Notes under the pieces: model-generated
Told to the model about the DNA's origin: nothing
Databases searched by the model: none
Seen by the model: only the letters and a program-made list of their open reading frames with translations
Position numbers and translations under genes: made by a program
Part shown: positions 15,391 through 23,841 of the stretch, piece after piece
Position numbering within the stretch: the stretch's first letter is position 1
Layout of the letters: each line of letters begins with the position of its first letter
From: Croceimicrobium sp965658275
GTDB lineage: Bacteria; Bacteroidota; Bacteroidia; Flavobacteriales; Schleiferiaceae
DNA: 27,508 nt
Assembly (NCBI GenBank): GCA_965658275.1
Contig: CBFHRN010000023.1
Coordinates: 1 to 27,508, forward strand
Direction: 5' to 3'

Positions 15391-15900
15391 TTATTGAATA
15401 CCCAATTTTGCTTTTACTAAAGGCATTATATCTTCTCCTTTCTCTTGGAAAATAACCACTGCCTTTGATGGAGAGCTATCAAGGATATAAGAAAACCCTT
15501 TTTCGCGTGCTACATCTTGAACGGCTTTAGTTGCTTTTTCAATAACTGGAGTCAGTAACTCAACTTGCTTGTTCTGAAGGTCCTGCTGCGCGCGTTGTGA
15601 ATACTCTTGGATACGACCTTGTAACTCTTGAAGTTCTTTGGTCTTCATCTCGCGTGTTGGCGTAGTCATCATCTTTTCATTTGCACGAAAAGCTTCGATC
15701 TTAGACTTCAACTCCGTTTCCATATCGGTTAAGTCCTTTTCCAACTGCTGACCGTATTTCTCTAATTCCGATTGCGCCGCTTTAGTTTCAGGCATTAAAG
15801 CCAGTAATTCGTCTGCATTAATATGGCCTACTTTCTGTTGAGCAGCTGCGGTAAAGCTCAATCCAAGGAATAGGGCGGCTAGTGCTAGGATCTTTTTCAT
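15391..15900 (-). CDS. Skp/OmpH-family periplasmic chaperone (second copy)
   Basis: The 169-residue protein has a signal peptide (MKKILALAALFLGLSFTAAA, cut before QQKVG), a short beta start KVGHINADELLALMPE, long charged helices forming the Skp tentacles, and a C-terminal beta segment (VAREKGFSYILDSSPSKAVV). Skp-type chaperones hold unfolded outer-membrane proteins for BamA. It follows a paralogous copy by 23 bases, downstream of bamA, the standard Bacteroidota arrangement. It is the last gene before the operon terminator. Confidence 0.92.
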   Translation of the reverse strand: MKKILALAALFLGLSFTAAAQQKVGHINADELLALMPETKAAQSELEKYGQQLEKDLTDMETELKSKIEAFRANEKMMTTPTREMKTKELQELQGRIQEYSQRAQQDLQNKQVELLTPVIEKATKAVQDVAREKGFSYILDSSPSKAVVIFQEKGEDIMPLVKAKLGIQ

Positions 15901-15923
15901 CTTTCTTGATTTAATCTGTTTGT

Positions 15924-16433
15924 TTAGTCTTCTAATTTTTCAATTACTTCATCGCTGATATCTACTTTCTCGCTTACATAAAGGGTAATCAGCTCGGACC
16001 CTTTATCAAAAACCACATCTAAATTTCTTCGACGGGCTACATCTTGCACGGCATTGTAGATCTTGTCCTGAATCGGCTTAATCAACTCTTGCCTTTTGGT
16101 GTACAATTTTCCTTCTACTCCGAAGTACAATTGCTGCTTTGTTTTGCCTTCATCATACTTCGCCTTGATTTCGGCTAAGCGCTGCTCCTTCATTTCTTCG
16201 GTAAGCAACACTTTTTCGGCGTCAAAGGCTTTTTGTAAGGCATCTGCTTCACTAATGAGACTTTCAATCTCACCTTCCCAGGTTCTACTTAATTGATCTA
16301 ATTGCTGTTGAGCTTTTCCATAATCGGAAATCTGACTCATTATGTAATCAGAATCAACGATTCCAAAACGCTGTGCTGAAAGTCCTAGCCCAAAAACCAG
16401 ACCAAAAATTAAGAAGACGACTTTTTTACTCAT
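15924..16433 (-). CDS. Skp/OmpH-family periplasmic chaperone (first copy)
   Basis: The 169-residue protein has a signal peptide (MSKKVVFLIFGLVFGLGLSA, then QRFGIVDSDYIM), a charged helical middle and a C-terminal VARRRNLDVVFDKGSELI. An in-frame ATG nine codons upstream exists, but the ATG at 16433 is preceded at nine bases by AGGAGG and gives a normal signal peptide, so the shorter start is chosen. It lies between bamA and its paralogue; the copies are clearly diverged (different helical cores), so this is not a recent duplication. Confidence 0.9.
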   Translation of the reverse strand: MSKKVVFLIFGLVFGLGLSAQRFGIVDSDYIMSQISDYGKAQQQLDQLSRTWEGEIESLISEADALQKAFDAEKVLLTEEMKEQRLAEIKAKYDEGKTKQQLYFGVEGKLYTKRQELIKPIQDKIYNAVQDVARRRNLDVVFDKGSELITLYVSEKVDISDEVIEKLED

Positions 16434-16442
16434 ACTAATTAG

Positions 16443-16448
16443 CCTCCT
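16443..16448 (-). promoter_or_regulatory. Strong Shine-Dalgarno sequence deciding the skp start
   Basis: AGGAGG on the minus strand, nine bases before the ATG at 16433. Most genes in this window lack such a motif, so it is unusual here and supports the shorter reading of the gene. Confidence 0.7.
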
Positions 16449-16506
16449 GCCTTTCGCCAAGCCTTGTGCTTCAGAGCTTTAATGAAGCGCGGCGAAAATA
16501 GCTTAT

Positions 16507-18990
16507 TTAAAATTGCTGTCCAATAATAAAGTGGGTATTCCAACCACTTGCGCCGATCTGCCCGGGGATATTATCGAAACCATAGCCAAAGTCAACTCCA
16601 AGGAGTCCAAACATAGGCATGAAGATACGTACCCCAAAACCAGCCGATCGCTTCATACTAAACGGCTCATAGTTCCTAAAAGTATCGTAGTTATTACCTG
16701 CTTCTAAAAAGGATAAGGCAAAAATTTGAGCACTTGGGTTTTCGGTAATTAAATAACGAAGTTCCAAGGTAAACTTATTGTACAAGGCACCACCCTGGGT
16801 GCGAACACTTACGGGAACAATACTATTGTTTGGATAACCTCTCAAACCTATTATTTCGCGGCCATCTAGCACAAAGTTTTGAAGACCATCACCACCCACA
16901 AAGAAACGTTCGAAAGGAGGAAGGCCTACTTCATTATTATAGGTTCCTAAGAATCCGAATTCTCCTGCCGCCTTGATTACTGTCTTAGGTAGGATTTCGG
17001 TAAACCATGAGCTATTCAACTTAATCTTATAGTACTCTAAAAGCTCGTAGCGTTGAGCTGCGCTTAAACTTCCGTAATCACGTCCGTTGATAAGAGAATA
17101 AGGCGGTGTAAACTCACCACTTAAGTTAAATAGATTACCCTTGCGCGGATAAATGGGATAATCCACAGAGTTACGACCTAAAGTAACTTTATAGTTGATG
17201 TTGTTTACTCGACCATCATTGAAGTTAATACCTCCTAATGGATATTGAATTAAACTATAGCGCTGAAAGTCTACCGCTTGATAAAGGGTGAAGTAATCAT
17301 CAGGCCACTTTAATCGACGTCCCAACCCAACGGTAACACCGGTAATAGATAAACCACTATAACTAGGGTCATCACGAGGAACCCCTCTAAGATTCTGAAT
17401 ATTGTGATAGAAAGAAACCGTTAAGGCATTGGGGCGTTTCCCCCCTAACCAAGGCTCCGTGAAGGAAGCGCTATAGGATTGAAAGAAGAGCCCATTACTC
17501 TGAGCCCTTAAATTAATAGTCTGACCATCACCCGCTGGTAAGGGTTGCCAAGCTCCTTTCTTAAAGATATTACGAGCCGAGAAATTATTAAAATTCAATC
17601 CTAAAGTACCTACGATACGACCGGCTCCCCAGCCTCCTTGAAGCTCCAATTGGCTTGTCGATTGTTCCTTTACGATGTACTTAATGTCTACTGTACCAGT
17701 CTCTGCATTTGGTGTTGGCTGAACATCCATGCTTTGTGGGTCAAAAAAGCCCAATTGCTGAAGCTCACGCATGGAACGCTGAATATCACTTCTACGAAAC
17801 AACTCACCCGGCTTAGTGCGGAGCTCCCGAAGAATTACATGATCATTGGTTCGGTCATTACCTTCCACCACTACTTTATTGATCGTTGCCTGACGACCTT
17901 CTTGAATCCGAATCTCTAAGTCGATGGTATCATTTAATACACTCACCTCTACTGGGTTCATGTAAAAAAAGAGGTACCCATTGTCTAAGTAAAGTGATGA
18001 AACATCCCCCCCGGAAGGATCAGCAAAAAGCCTTTCGTTAAGGAAAGAAGCATCGTAAACATCTCCCTTCTTAATCCCTAATACTTGGTTTAAGGTTTCG
18101 GTGGGGTACTTTGAATTTCCTAGCCAGGTGATATCACCAAAATAATACTTGGGTCCTTCTTGAACGTAAATATCAATGTTAATACGATCATCCTCAACCG
18201 CATAAATGCTATCCTTAATTATTCGAGCATCTCGGTAACCTTCTGCATTATACTTTTCGATGATGAGCTTCTTGTCTTCTTTATAGGTCTCGGCGATATA
18301 TTTAGAAGACTTAAAGATGTTCCACCAGCGACTGCGTACGGTCTCATCCATCGCTTTGCGAAGCTTACTTTCTTTGATGTTGTCGTTTCCAATAAAATTG
18401 ATATCACGGATTTTTACCCGCTCTCCTCGATCAACGATAATGTCTAGAATTACCGAATTACTCCGAGTAGTATCTGGTCTCTTCAGCACCTTAACCTCAG
18501 CGTTTAAGTAACCATCCTCAACAAAGAAGTCGCGTGCCTTATTTCGGGTATTAACAATCAGGTTTTCCGTTACAATAACTCCAGAGCTTAGATCAAGCTC
18601 ATCCCTCAAATTATCGCGCTTCGCCTTTTTTAAACCCTTAATACCGTACTTGGATAGTTTAGGTAGCTCCTTTAAACGAATCTCTAAAAAGACTAAGTTT
18701 CCTTTTACTTCGGTAATAAAAATGCCAATATCATCGAATAGCTTTTGGCGCCATAAATTTTCAATGGCTCTGGTGGTTTCATCTCCAGGCAAGGTGATTT
18801 TCTCACCGACCTCCAAACCTGAAATTAGAGTGATTACTTGCTTGTCCAAATTTTCGGAACCCGTAATTCGAATACCTCCAATTTCGTATTCCACTCCGGG
18901 CAATACATCTGTTCCTCCAACCTCTTGGGCAAAATATTTTGAAGGGCTCAGCAAAAGCACTAAGAGCCCTAAGCGAATCCAATTTCGCAT
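16507..18990 (-). CDS. bamA: BamA, outer-membrane protein assembly factor
   Basis: The 827-residue protein has a signal peptide (MRNWIRLGLLVLLLSPSKYF), several POTRA domains across roughly residues 35-440 (recurring IRDINFIGNDNI, GRQATINKVVVEGNDRTNDH type units) and a C-terminal beta-barrel ending in Phe (HFIIGQQF). IGLRGYPNNS matches the conserved RGF/Y loop motif inside BamA barrels. It inserts beta-barrel proteins into the outer membrane. Its ATG shares one base with the uppS stop (TAATG), so translation is coupled. The two skp genes follow, consistent with chaperone supply to the machine. Full length, no disruption seen. Confidence 0.96.
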   Translation of the reverse strand: MRNWIRLGLLVLLLSPSKYFAQEVGGTDVLPGVEYEIGGIRITGSENLDKQVITLISGLEVGEKITLPGDETTRAIENLWRQKLFDDIGIFITEVKGNLVFLEIRLKELPKLSKYGIKGLKKAKRDNLRDELDLSSGVIVTENLIVNTRNKARDFFVEDGYLNAEVKVLKRPDTTRSNSVILDIIVDRGERVKIRDINFIGNDNIKESKLRKAMDETVRSRWWNIFKSSKYIAETYKEDKKLIIEKYNAEGYRDARIIKDSIYAVEDDRINIDIYVQEGPKYYFGDITWLGNSKYPTETLNQVLGIKKGDVYDASFLNERLFADPSGGDVSSLYLDNGYLFFYMNPVEVSVLNDTIDLEIRIQEGRQATINKVVVEGNDRTNDHVILRELRTKPGELFRRSDIQRSMRELQQLGFFDPQSMDVQPTPNAETGTVDIKYIVKEQSTSQLELQGGWGAGRIVGTLGLNFNNFSARNIFKKGAWQPLPAGDGQTINLRAQSNGLFFQSYSASFTEPWLGGKRPNALTVSFYHNIQNLRGVPRDDPSYSGLSITGVTVGLGRRLKWPDDYFTLYQAVDFQRYSLIQYPLGGINFNDGRVNNINYKVTLGRNSVDYPIYPRKGNLFNLSGEFTPPYSLINGRDYGSLSAAQRYELLEYYKIKLNSSWFTEILPKTVIKAAGEFGFLGTYNNEVGLPPFERFFVGGDGLQNFVLDGREIIGLRGYPNNSIVPVSVRTQGGALYNKFTLELRYLITENPSAQIFALSFLEAGNNYDTFRNYEPFSMKRSAGFGVRIFMPMFGLLGVDFGYGFDNIPGQIGASGWNTHFIIGQQF

Positions 18991-19748
18991 TATGATACTT
19001 CCGTATTTAATTGCTCACTTGTTTTTCCAAATCTCCTTTCCCTACCTAAATAATCAGCAATGGCTTCATACAAATCCTCCGCCCCAAAATCAGGCCATAA
19101 CTTTGGTGTAAAGTAGAGTTCCGAATAGGCGATTTGCCATAATAAGTAATTACTAATTCGGAATTCGTTGCTAGTGCGGATTAATAAGTCTGGGTCTGGC
19201 ATCTCATGAGTGTAGAGGGCCTTTGCGAAAGCCTTTTCGTCGATACTCTCTACACTGCGCTTCCCTTCTGCCACCTCTTGCGCTAAATTACGAGCCGCTC
19301 GAGTCAGTTCTTCTCTCGAACCATAACTTAAGGCTAGGGTAAGCGTCATGTGTTTGTGATCTTTTGTTAAATCGATCACTTCCGCCAATTCCTTTTGGGC
19401 ATTTTTTGGCAAGGCCGTAGCGTCACCTATAGCCTTAAGGCGGATGTCATTTTTACGTAATGTCTTTAACTCTTTCCGCAAGTGGGTCACCAAAAGACCC
19501 ATTAAAGCTTTCACTTCTTTCGGTGGGCGACTCCAGTTCTCACTGCTAAAAGCGTAAACCGTAAGATATTTGATATTAGCCTCAGCCGCAGCAGTTGCTA
19601 CGTTTCGAAGTGCATCCACACCATTTTCATGACCAATTGCTCTAAGGAAGCCTTTCCTTTTCGCCCAACGTCCATTACCATCCATAATGATAGCTACATG
19701 CTGAGGTCGGTTCTTGGCGGATTTTATTTGTTCCTTAAGGCTTGACAT
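18990..19748 (-). CDS. uppS: Undecaprenyl diphosphate synthase
   Basis: The 252-residue cis-prenyltransferase makes the C55 lipid carrier for cell-wall precursors. Visible motifs are HVAIIMDGNGRWAKR with catalytic Asp23, LTVYAFSSENWSRPP, and DLLIRTSNEFRISNYLLWQI with YSELYFTPKLWPDF. The usual RTGGE or RTSGE box reads RTSNE here, a Gly to Asn change in a conserved phosphate-binding segment; the rest is normal. It is separated from the DUF6089 gene by 2 bases and overlaps bamA by one. Confidence 0.96.
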   Translation of the reverse strand: MSSLKEQIKSAKNRPQHVAIIMDGNGRWAKRKGFLRAIGHENGVDALRNVATAAAEANIKYLTVYAFSSENWSRPPKEVKALMGLLVTHLRKELKTLRKNDIRLKAIGDATALPKNAQKELAEVIDLTKDHKHMTLTLALSYGSREELTRAARNLAQEVAEGKRSVESIDEKAFAKALYTHEMPDPDLLIRTSNEFRISNYLLWQIAYSELYFTPKLWPDFGAEDLYEAIADYLGRERRFGKTSEQLNTEVS

Positions 19749-19750
19749 TA

Positions 19751-20578
19751 CTACTTTTTACCCACGAAACTGGCGCACTTTTCATAAAGTTCGCCAAATT
19801 TAAACTGAATGGTAACACCTGTAAAGATGTACCAATCTCTATTTGCGGGATTACCGCGCAAGGTATTCTCTTTATCGCTAGCACTCAAACTTCTGTCGGC
19901 TAAAGTTTCGGAAAGCGGTGAAACTTCTTCTCTTAAGACTTGTGGATCGGCATAATATCCGCTCACGTCATCTAGATAGTCGGTGTAGGTGGTTCTAAAA
20001 GAAGATTCCAGTGCAATAGAAGACCAACGCGCTAAAGACCACTTGTAGCCCATGCTAAAAATAAAGAAGCTGGAAGCCGTGGCATAGGGAGCCCCTCTAT
20101 TTAAGGACGTTCCTTGCCCTTCGGTGCGCAAAGATCGGAGATCATGCCAAGTGCCTTCAAAATAGGCCTCAGGGCTAAAACTGAAAACACCAAAGCCCCC
20201 ATTGATATAAGGGGTATGTGACATTTTCTTTCGACCCGGTTCAAAAGGAAAAAAGTTAAACTCTGCTACTAAGTAAGCCTCTCTAATTTCGGAACGAAAA
20301 GATAAATTTCGCTCTTTCCTTTCCGCTAATGAAGACCAAGAATCGCGAGCTTCAACCTCGCCATAGTTTGCATTTAATCGAACAGACCAATGCTCATTGA
20401 AATTATAGCGAATTAATCCTCCGGCATGAAAGCCTCTAGGGATGTCAAAACCATAATTTCCAACATCGCCTAAAAAATTGGAGCCTCCACCATTAACACC
20501 TACTTCTAGATACTGCCCTTTCAAGAAGAGTGGCAGGCAAAGCACCAGGATATTGATTATGAAACGATTATAATTCAT
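19751..20578 (-). CDS. DUF6089 outer-membrane beta-barrel-like protein
   Basis: The 275-residue protein has a signal peptide ending near FLKGQ and begins YLEVGVNGGGSNFLGDVGNY, the DUF6089 opening. Alternating beta segments (RYNFNEHWSVRLNANYGEVE, AYLVAEFNFFPFEPG, YINGGFGVFSF) and a terminal TGVTIQFKFGELYEK suggest a small barrel. Function unknown. Its constant place between nadK and uppS/bamA in Bacteroidota is known to me and argues for an envelope role. An exact -7 element lies 10 bases upstream, so the genes from here on can be transcribed separately from nadK. Confidence 0.85.
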   Translation of the reverse strand: MNYNRFIINILVLCLPLFLKGQYLEVGVNGGGSNFLGDVGNYGFDIPRGFHAGGLIRYNFNEHWSVRLNANYGEVEARDSWSSLAERKERNLSFRSEIREAYLVAEFNFFPFEPGRKKMSHTPYINGGFGVFSFSPEAYFEGTWHDLRSLRTEGQGTSLNRGAPYATASSFFIFSMGYKWSLARWSSIALESSFRTTYTDYLDDVSGYYADPQVLREEVSPLSETLADRSLSASDKENTLRGNPANRDWYIFTGVTIQFKFGELYEKCASFVGKK

Positions 20579-20588
20579 TTTGGGGGCG

Positions 20589-20596
20589 CAAATATA
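20589..20596 (-). promoter_or_regulatory. Internal -7 promoter element before DUF6089-uppS-bamA
   Basis: TATATTTG on the minus strand matches TAnnTTTG exactly, in the 44-base gap after nadK, and ends 10 bases before the DUF6089 ATG. Confidence 0.55.
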
Positions 20597-20622
20597 AATA
20601 AATCGCGAGGATAGAAATGCTT

Positions 20623-21501
20623 TTAATTTCTTTTATCCATTCCCCACATCATCTTATTCCGCAAGGTTTGGGCAAATGTGTGATCTGGGGTTTCAACCAG
20701 GGCGATGGTAAAGCTTGCTAAACCGATCTTCAGACTTTCACCATTGGCAATCGAATAAATCCTAGAGTCCAATGAAATCAAGTTTTGCTCTTCCCTGCTA
20801 CGCACCGTTAATTCTACCTCACAAGTGTTGGGAATAACGAAGGGGCGTGCCGTTAGATTGTGTGGAGCGATGGGAGTTATAACAAAGGTCTCCGAACCGG
20901 GCATAATAATAGGGCCATTACAGCTTAAGGAATAACCGGTACTACCTGTTGGGGTAGCTACAATCAAGCCATCCGCCCAATAATTATTAAAGAACTCACC
21001 GTTAATCTTTACCTCTACCGTTACCATCGCTGTGGTATCTTTTCGACTGACAGTAATTTCGTTTAAGGCAAAGGGCATTTCCAATTTTAGACTGGGACAG
21101 TCCAAACTCAACAACCGCCTTTGGTTTAAGCGGTAGTTTTTATTTAATAGGGCTTTAATGCTATCCTCAATATTCTTTCGGTTTACATTCGACAAAAAGC
21201 CCAATCGACCGGTATTTATTCCCAAAATAGGTATACCGCTGTCTCTCACTAAGGTGGTAGCATCCAAAATAGTACCGTCCCCTCCAATGGTAATTAAAAA
21301 ATCAGGGGCGTAGTTTAATAGGTCTTCATGACTGCGATACTCCTGTAAATCCAGACCAAGGTCGCAATGCTCTTTTATGAAGGTATTGAGCCTATGAAAG
21401 ACCTTAAAGTTGATATTATGGTCCAACAAGACCCGATGCAGCTTTTCAATATCCTCGCGTGCCTCAGCACTGATTTTCTTACCAAAAACCGCTATCCTCA
21501 T
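20623..21501 (-). CDS. nadK: NAD kinase
   Basis: The 292-residue enzyme phosphorylates NAD to NADP. The GGDG motif lies at residues 73-76 (ITIGGDGTILDA), followed by LGINTGRLGFLSN, the NE-type segment FALNEITVSR, and the nucleotide-binding block WADGLIVATPTGSTGYSLSC with GGP-like NGPI. Length and order are normal. It starts two bases after the CBS gene stop, so the two are co-transcribed. Confidence 0.97.
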   Translation of the reverse strand: MRIAVFGKKISAEAREDIEKLHRVLLDHNINFKVFHRLNTFIKEHCDLGLDLQEYRSHEDLLNYAPDFLITIGGDGTILDATTLVRDSGIPILGINTGRLGFLSNVNRKNIEDSIKALLNKNYRLNQRRLLSLDCPSLKLEMPFALNEITVSRKDTTAMVTVEVKINGEFFNNYWADGLIVATPTGSTGYSLSCNGPIIMPGSETFVITPIAPHNLTARPFVIPNTCEVELTVRSREEQNLISLDSRIYSIANGESLKIGLASFTIALVETPDHTFAQTLRNKMMWGMDKRN

Positions 21502-21503
21502 GA

Positions 21504-22163
21504 TCAGATATTGAGGTATTTCATCAAACCTTCGTAGCGGTCTCTGCCCGTATCATCAAATAAACTTTGATGATACACCTCCAAAATATCATAGGAATAG
21601 CGCTCGAAGGACTTTATAATTCGACTTAGGTCTAACTGATTAATCTTCAGGGCTACTCGGGCAAAGTCCGGACCCTCACTGCGTAGTTGCAACCCTAAAA
21701 TAAGCGCATCCTCAGATTCAACAATTTGAGCAATTTGCGAAATATGATAATCGCGGAGCGCTACGCGTAATACAATCACCGAACCTGGCTCTACAAAACC
21801 TAATTGTTGACCTAAATCCCACATCAACTCATTAGGCGCTACATAACCCAGGTACTTTTCTTCATCATTAACCACGGGCAAAACGGTCAAATCGCCAGAG
21901 CCTATAACTTTCATCGCATCGTAAATATGCTGCTCGGGATTTATGTAATAGGGCTTAATAACTTTGATATGATTGTTTAATAAATCATCTTCATTTTCAA
22001 TATCCAATAAATCGTCTTCCGAAATAAGCCCTAAGTATTTCCCTTCGTGTACGATAGGTAAATGATTGCACTTTAACTCTTCCATTAAAGGCAATAAATC
22101 GCCAACTCTCTCATTGAGGCTGAGGGCTTTAAAGTCATTTAAAATATGATCTCCTACACGCAT
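21504..22163 (-). CDS. CBS-domain protein
   Basis: The 219-residue protein has two CBS repeats: residues about 1-60 (LPIVHEGKYLGLISEDDLLD) and 65-125 (VLPVVNDEEKYLGYVAPNEL). A C-terminal region of about 90 residues (VIVLRVALRDYHISQIAQIV...) could be a small ligand-binding domain of the ACT kind, which I cannot confirm. CBS pairs bind adenosine nucleotides. Being first in the operon and directly before nadK suggests, but does not show, adenylate or NAD(P) sensing. It is divergent from pdxJ with a 35-base intergenic region that carries both promoters. Confidence 0.88.
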   Translation of the reverse strand: MRVGDHILNDFKALSLNERVGDLLPLMEELKCNHLPIVHEGKYLGLISEDDLLDIENEDDLLNNHIKVIKPYYINPEQHIYDAMKVIGSGDLTVLPVVNDEEKYLGYVAPNELMWDLGQQLGFVEPGSVIVLRVALRDYHISQIAQIVESEDALILGLQLRSEGPDFARVALKINQLDLSRIIKSFERYSYDILEVYHQSLFDDTGRDRYEGLMKYLNI

Positions 22164-22171
22164 ATAAGAAG

Positions 22172-22179
22172 CAAACTTA
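22172..22179 (-). promoter_or_regulatory. -7 promoter element of the CBS-nadK operon
   Basis: TAAGTTTG on the minus strand is an exact TAnnTTTG match ending eight bases before the ATG. A TTTG lies 23 bases upstream of it, inside the first codons of pdxJ, and could be the -33 element. Confidence 0.65.
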
Positions 22180-22185
22180 AGGCTT

Positions 22186-22193
22186 TATCTTTG
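22186..22193 (+). promoter_or_regulatory. -7 promoter element of pdxJ
   Basis: TATCTTTG is an exact TAnnTTTG match ending five bases before the ATG at 22199, so a transcript starting seven or so bases on would have essentially no leader. It is six bases from the opposing -7 element. Confidence 0.65.
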
Positions 22194-22198
22194 TGCCG

Positions 22199-22921
22199 AT
22201 GACAAAGCTATCTGTTAATATTAATAAAATTGCCACCCTTCGCAATGCACGTGGAGGCAATGTACCCGATGTGGTGGAGGCCGCTTTAAACTGCGAACGT
22301 TTCGGCGCTGAAGGAATCACCGTTCATCCTCGTCCGGATGAAAGGCACATCCGTTATGATGACGTGCGAAAACTCACAAAGGTTCTCTCAACCGAATTTA
22401 ATATTGAAGGCTATCCTTCGCCCGACTTTAATGAACTAGTTCTTGAAGCGGCACCTGCCCAAGTTACTTTAGTGCCTGATCCTCCTGGAGTACTTACCTC
22501 TAATGCCGGTTGGAATGCGATTGACCATCAGAAGTTTTTACGCGATACCATTGAAAGCTTCCAAAAGGCCAATATTCGTGTTTCTATTTTCATGGAATGC
22601 GACTTAGATCAAATTAAAGCCGCACAGCAAACCGGCACGGATCGAATCGAACTATATACCGAAGGTTTTGCAACCGGGTTTTCCGCAGATCCAATCAAGG
22701 CCATAGAGCCTTACAAAAAAGCCGCAGAGGAAGCCGATAAGTTAAGTTTAGGTCTCAACGCAGGCCATGATTTAAGCCTCGAAAATCTGCGCTTTTTCTG
22801 TTCGGAAATCCCGACATTACTCGAAGTTTCCATCGGCCATGCCTTGATTAGTGATGCCCTTTACTTGGGATTAGAAAATACCATTCAACGCTATTTACGT
22901 GAAATTGAAATGGCAAGATGA
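22199..22921 (+). CDS. pdxJ: Pyridoxine 5'-phosphate synthase
   Basis: The 240-residue enzyme catalyses the ring closure that makes pyridoxine 5'-phosphate. The start TKLSVNINKIATLRNARG, the GITVHPRPDERHIRYDDV segment with catalytic His, and the C-terminal GHDLSLENL and VSIGHALISDALYLGL are diagnostic. A GTG two codons upstream overlaps the -7 promoter element, so the ATG at 22199 is the start. Its stop overlaps the next ATG (ATGA), so the S66 peptidase is translationally coupled. Confidence 0.97.
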   Translation: MTKLSVNINKIATLRNARGGNVPDVVEAALNCERFGAEGITVHPRPDERHIRYDDVRKLTKVLSTEFNIEGYPSPDFNELVLEAAPAQVTLVPDPPGVLTSNAGWNAIDHQKFLRDTIESFQKANIRVSIFMECDLDQIKAAQQTGTDRIELYTEGFATGFSADPIKAIEPYKKAAEEADKLSLGLNAGHDLSLENLRFFCSEIPTLLEVSIGHALISDALYLGLENTIQRYLREIEMAR

Positions 22922-23841
22922 AACGGCCAAGTTCACTTAAAGCAGGCGATCGAATACGGATTGTAGCGCCAGCTCGCAAAATCAGTAAAAAAGAACTCGA
23001 GCCCGCGCTAGCACAAATCAGAAAATGGGGCTTTGAGCCTTATTTCACCGAAAAACTTTGGGCTGAATCGCATCAATTTGCCGGCGATGATTCTACTCGA
23101 ATAGCGGATTTCCAAGAGGCCTTGGATGACCCTGAGTGCAGGGCCATTCTATGCGCACGCGGAGGATACGGCTCGGTTCGGCTTATTGATAGTCTAAACT
23201 TTAGGGCCTTCCAAAAGTCACCTAAATGGTTGATCGGGTTTAGTGATATTACGGTTTTTCATTCGGCACTTCACAATTTAGGTTGGTGCACTTTACACGC
23301 CTCCATGCCAATCAATTTTGCCGCAAACACTTCCCAAAGCTTAACTACCATTTATAAAGCATTAACTGGAGAAGACTATCAGATAACCGCGCCGCATCAT
23401 CGCTATAACAGAACTGGCCTAATGCAAGGTGAAATTGTCGGTGGAAACCTAAGTATGATTTATTCCCTCCTCGGCTCACCTTCTTCTATAGATCCAAAGG
23501 GTAAAATCTTGTTCTTTGAAGACCTTGATGAGTACCTATATCACGTAGACCGAATGATGTGGAATCTCAAGCGAAATGCTTACTTCGAAGCCATTGAAGG
23601 GGTTCTTATTGGGACCTTAACAGACATGAATGACAATAACATTCCGTTTGGAGAAAGTGCTTCTGAGATCGTAGCGCGCCACTTTTCGGATTATTCTTTC
23701 CCAGTGGCCTTCGGTATTCCCGCGGGGCATCAATCAGACAACCAATGCCTTATTTTTGGACAGCAAGTTCGAGTATCAGTAGACTCGAGTCAAACCTTAA
23801 TCCGCTTCCAAAATGAGTCACAACCAAAAACAGGGTCGTAA
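22918..23841 (+). CDS. LD-carboxypeptidase, S66 family
   Basis: The 307-residue protein resembles LdcA enzymes that remove the terminal D-Ala from murein tetrapeptides. Visible features: LKAGDRIRIVAPAR, the LCARGGYGSVRLID block, the nucleophile region IGFSDITVFH (Ser109), LFFEDLDEYLYHVDRM (Glu201) and GIPAGHQSDN (His271), whose spacing fits the Ser-Glu-His triad of this family. There is no signal peptide, as for cytoplasmic members that act in recycling. It overlaps pdxJ by four bases and yraN by 29. Confidence 0.92.
   Translation: MKRPSSLKAGDRIRIVAPARKISKKELEPALAQIRKWGFEPYFTEKLWAESHQFAGDDSTRIADFQEALDDPECRAILCARGGYGSVRLIDSLNFRAFQKSPKWLIGFSDITVFHSALHNLGWCTLHASMPINFAANTSQSLTTIYKALTGEDYQITAPHHRYNRTGLMQGEIVGGNLSMIYSLLGSPSSIDPKGKILFFEDLDEYLYHVDRMMWNLKRNAYFEAIEGVLIGTLTDMNDNNIPFGESASEIVARHFSDYSFPVAFGIPAGHQSDNQCLIFGQQVRVSVDSSQTLIRFQNESQPKTGS

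Noticed and set aside
16434..16460. Upstream start for the first skp copy
   Set aside because: It would put nine polar residues before the signal peptide and place the AGGAGG ribosome-binding site inside the coding sequence.
17638..18511. Overlapping open frames of 60-95 codons opposite bamA
   Set aside because: They lie within the bamA coding region, show no recognisable motif and no promoter or ribosome-binding site; they are by-products of the bamA sequence.
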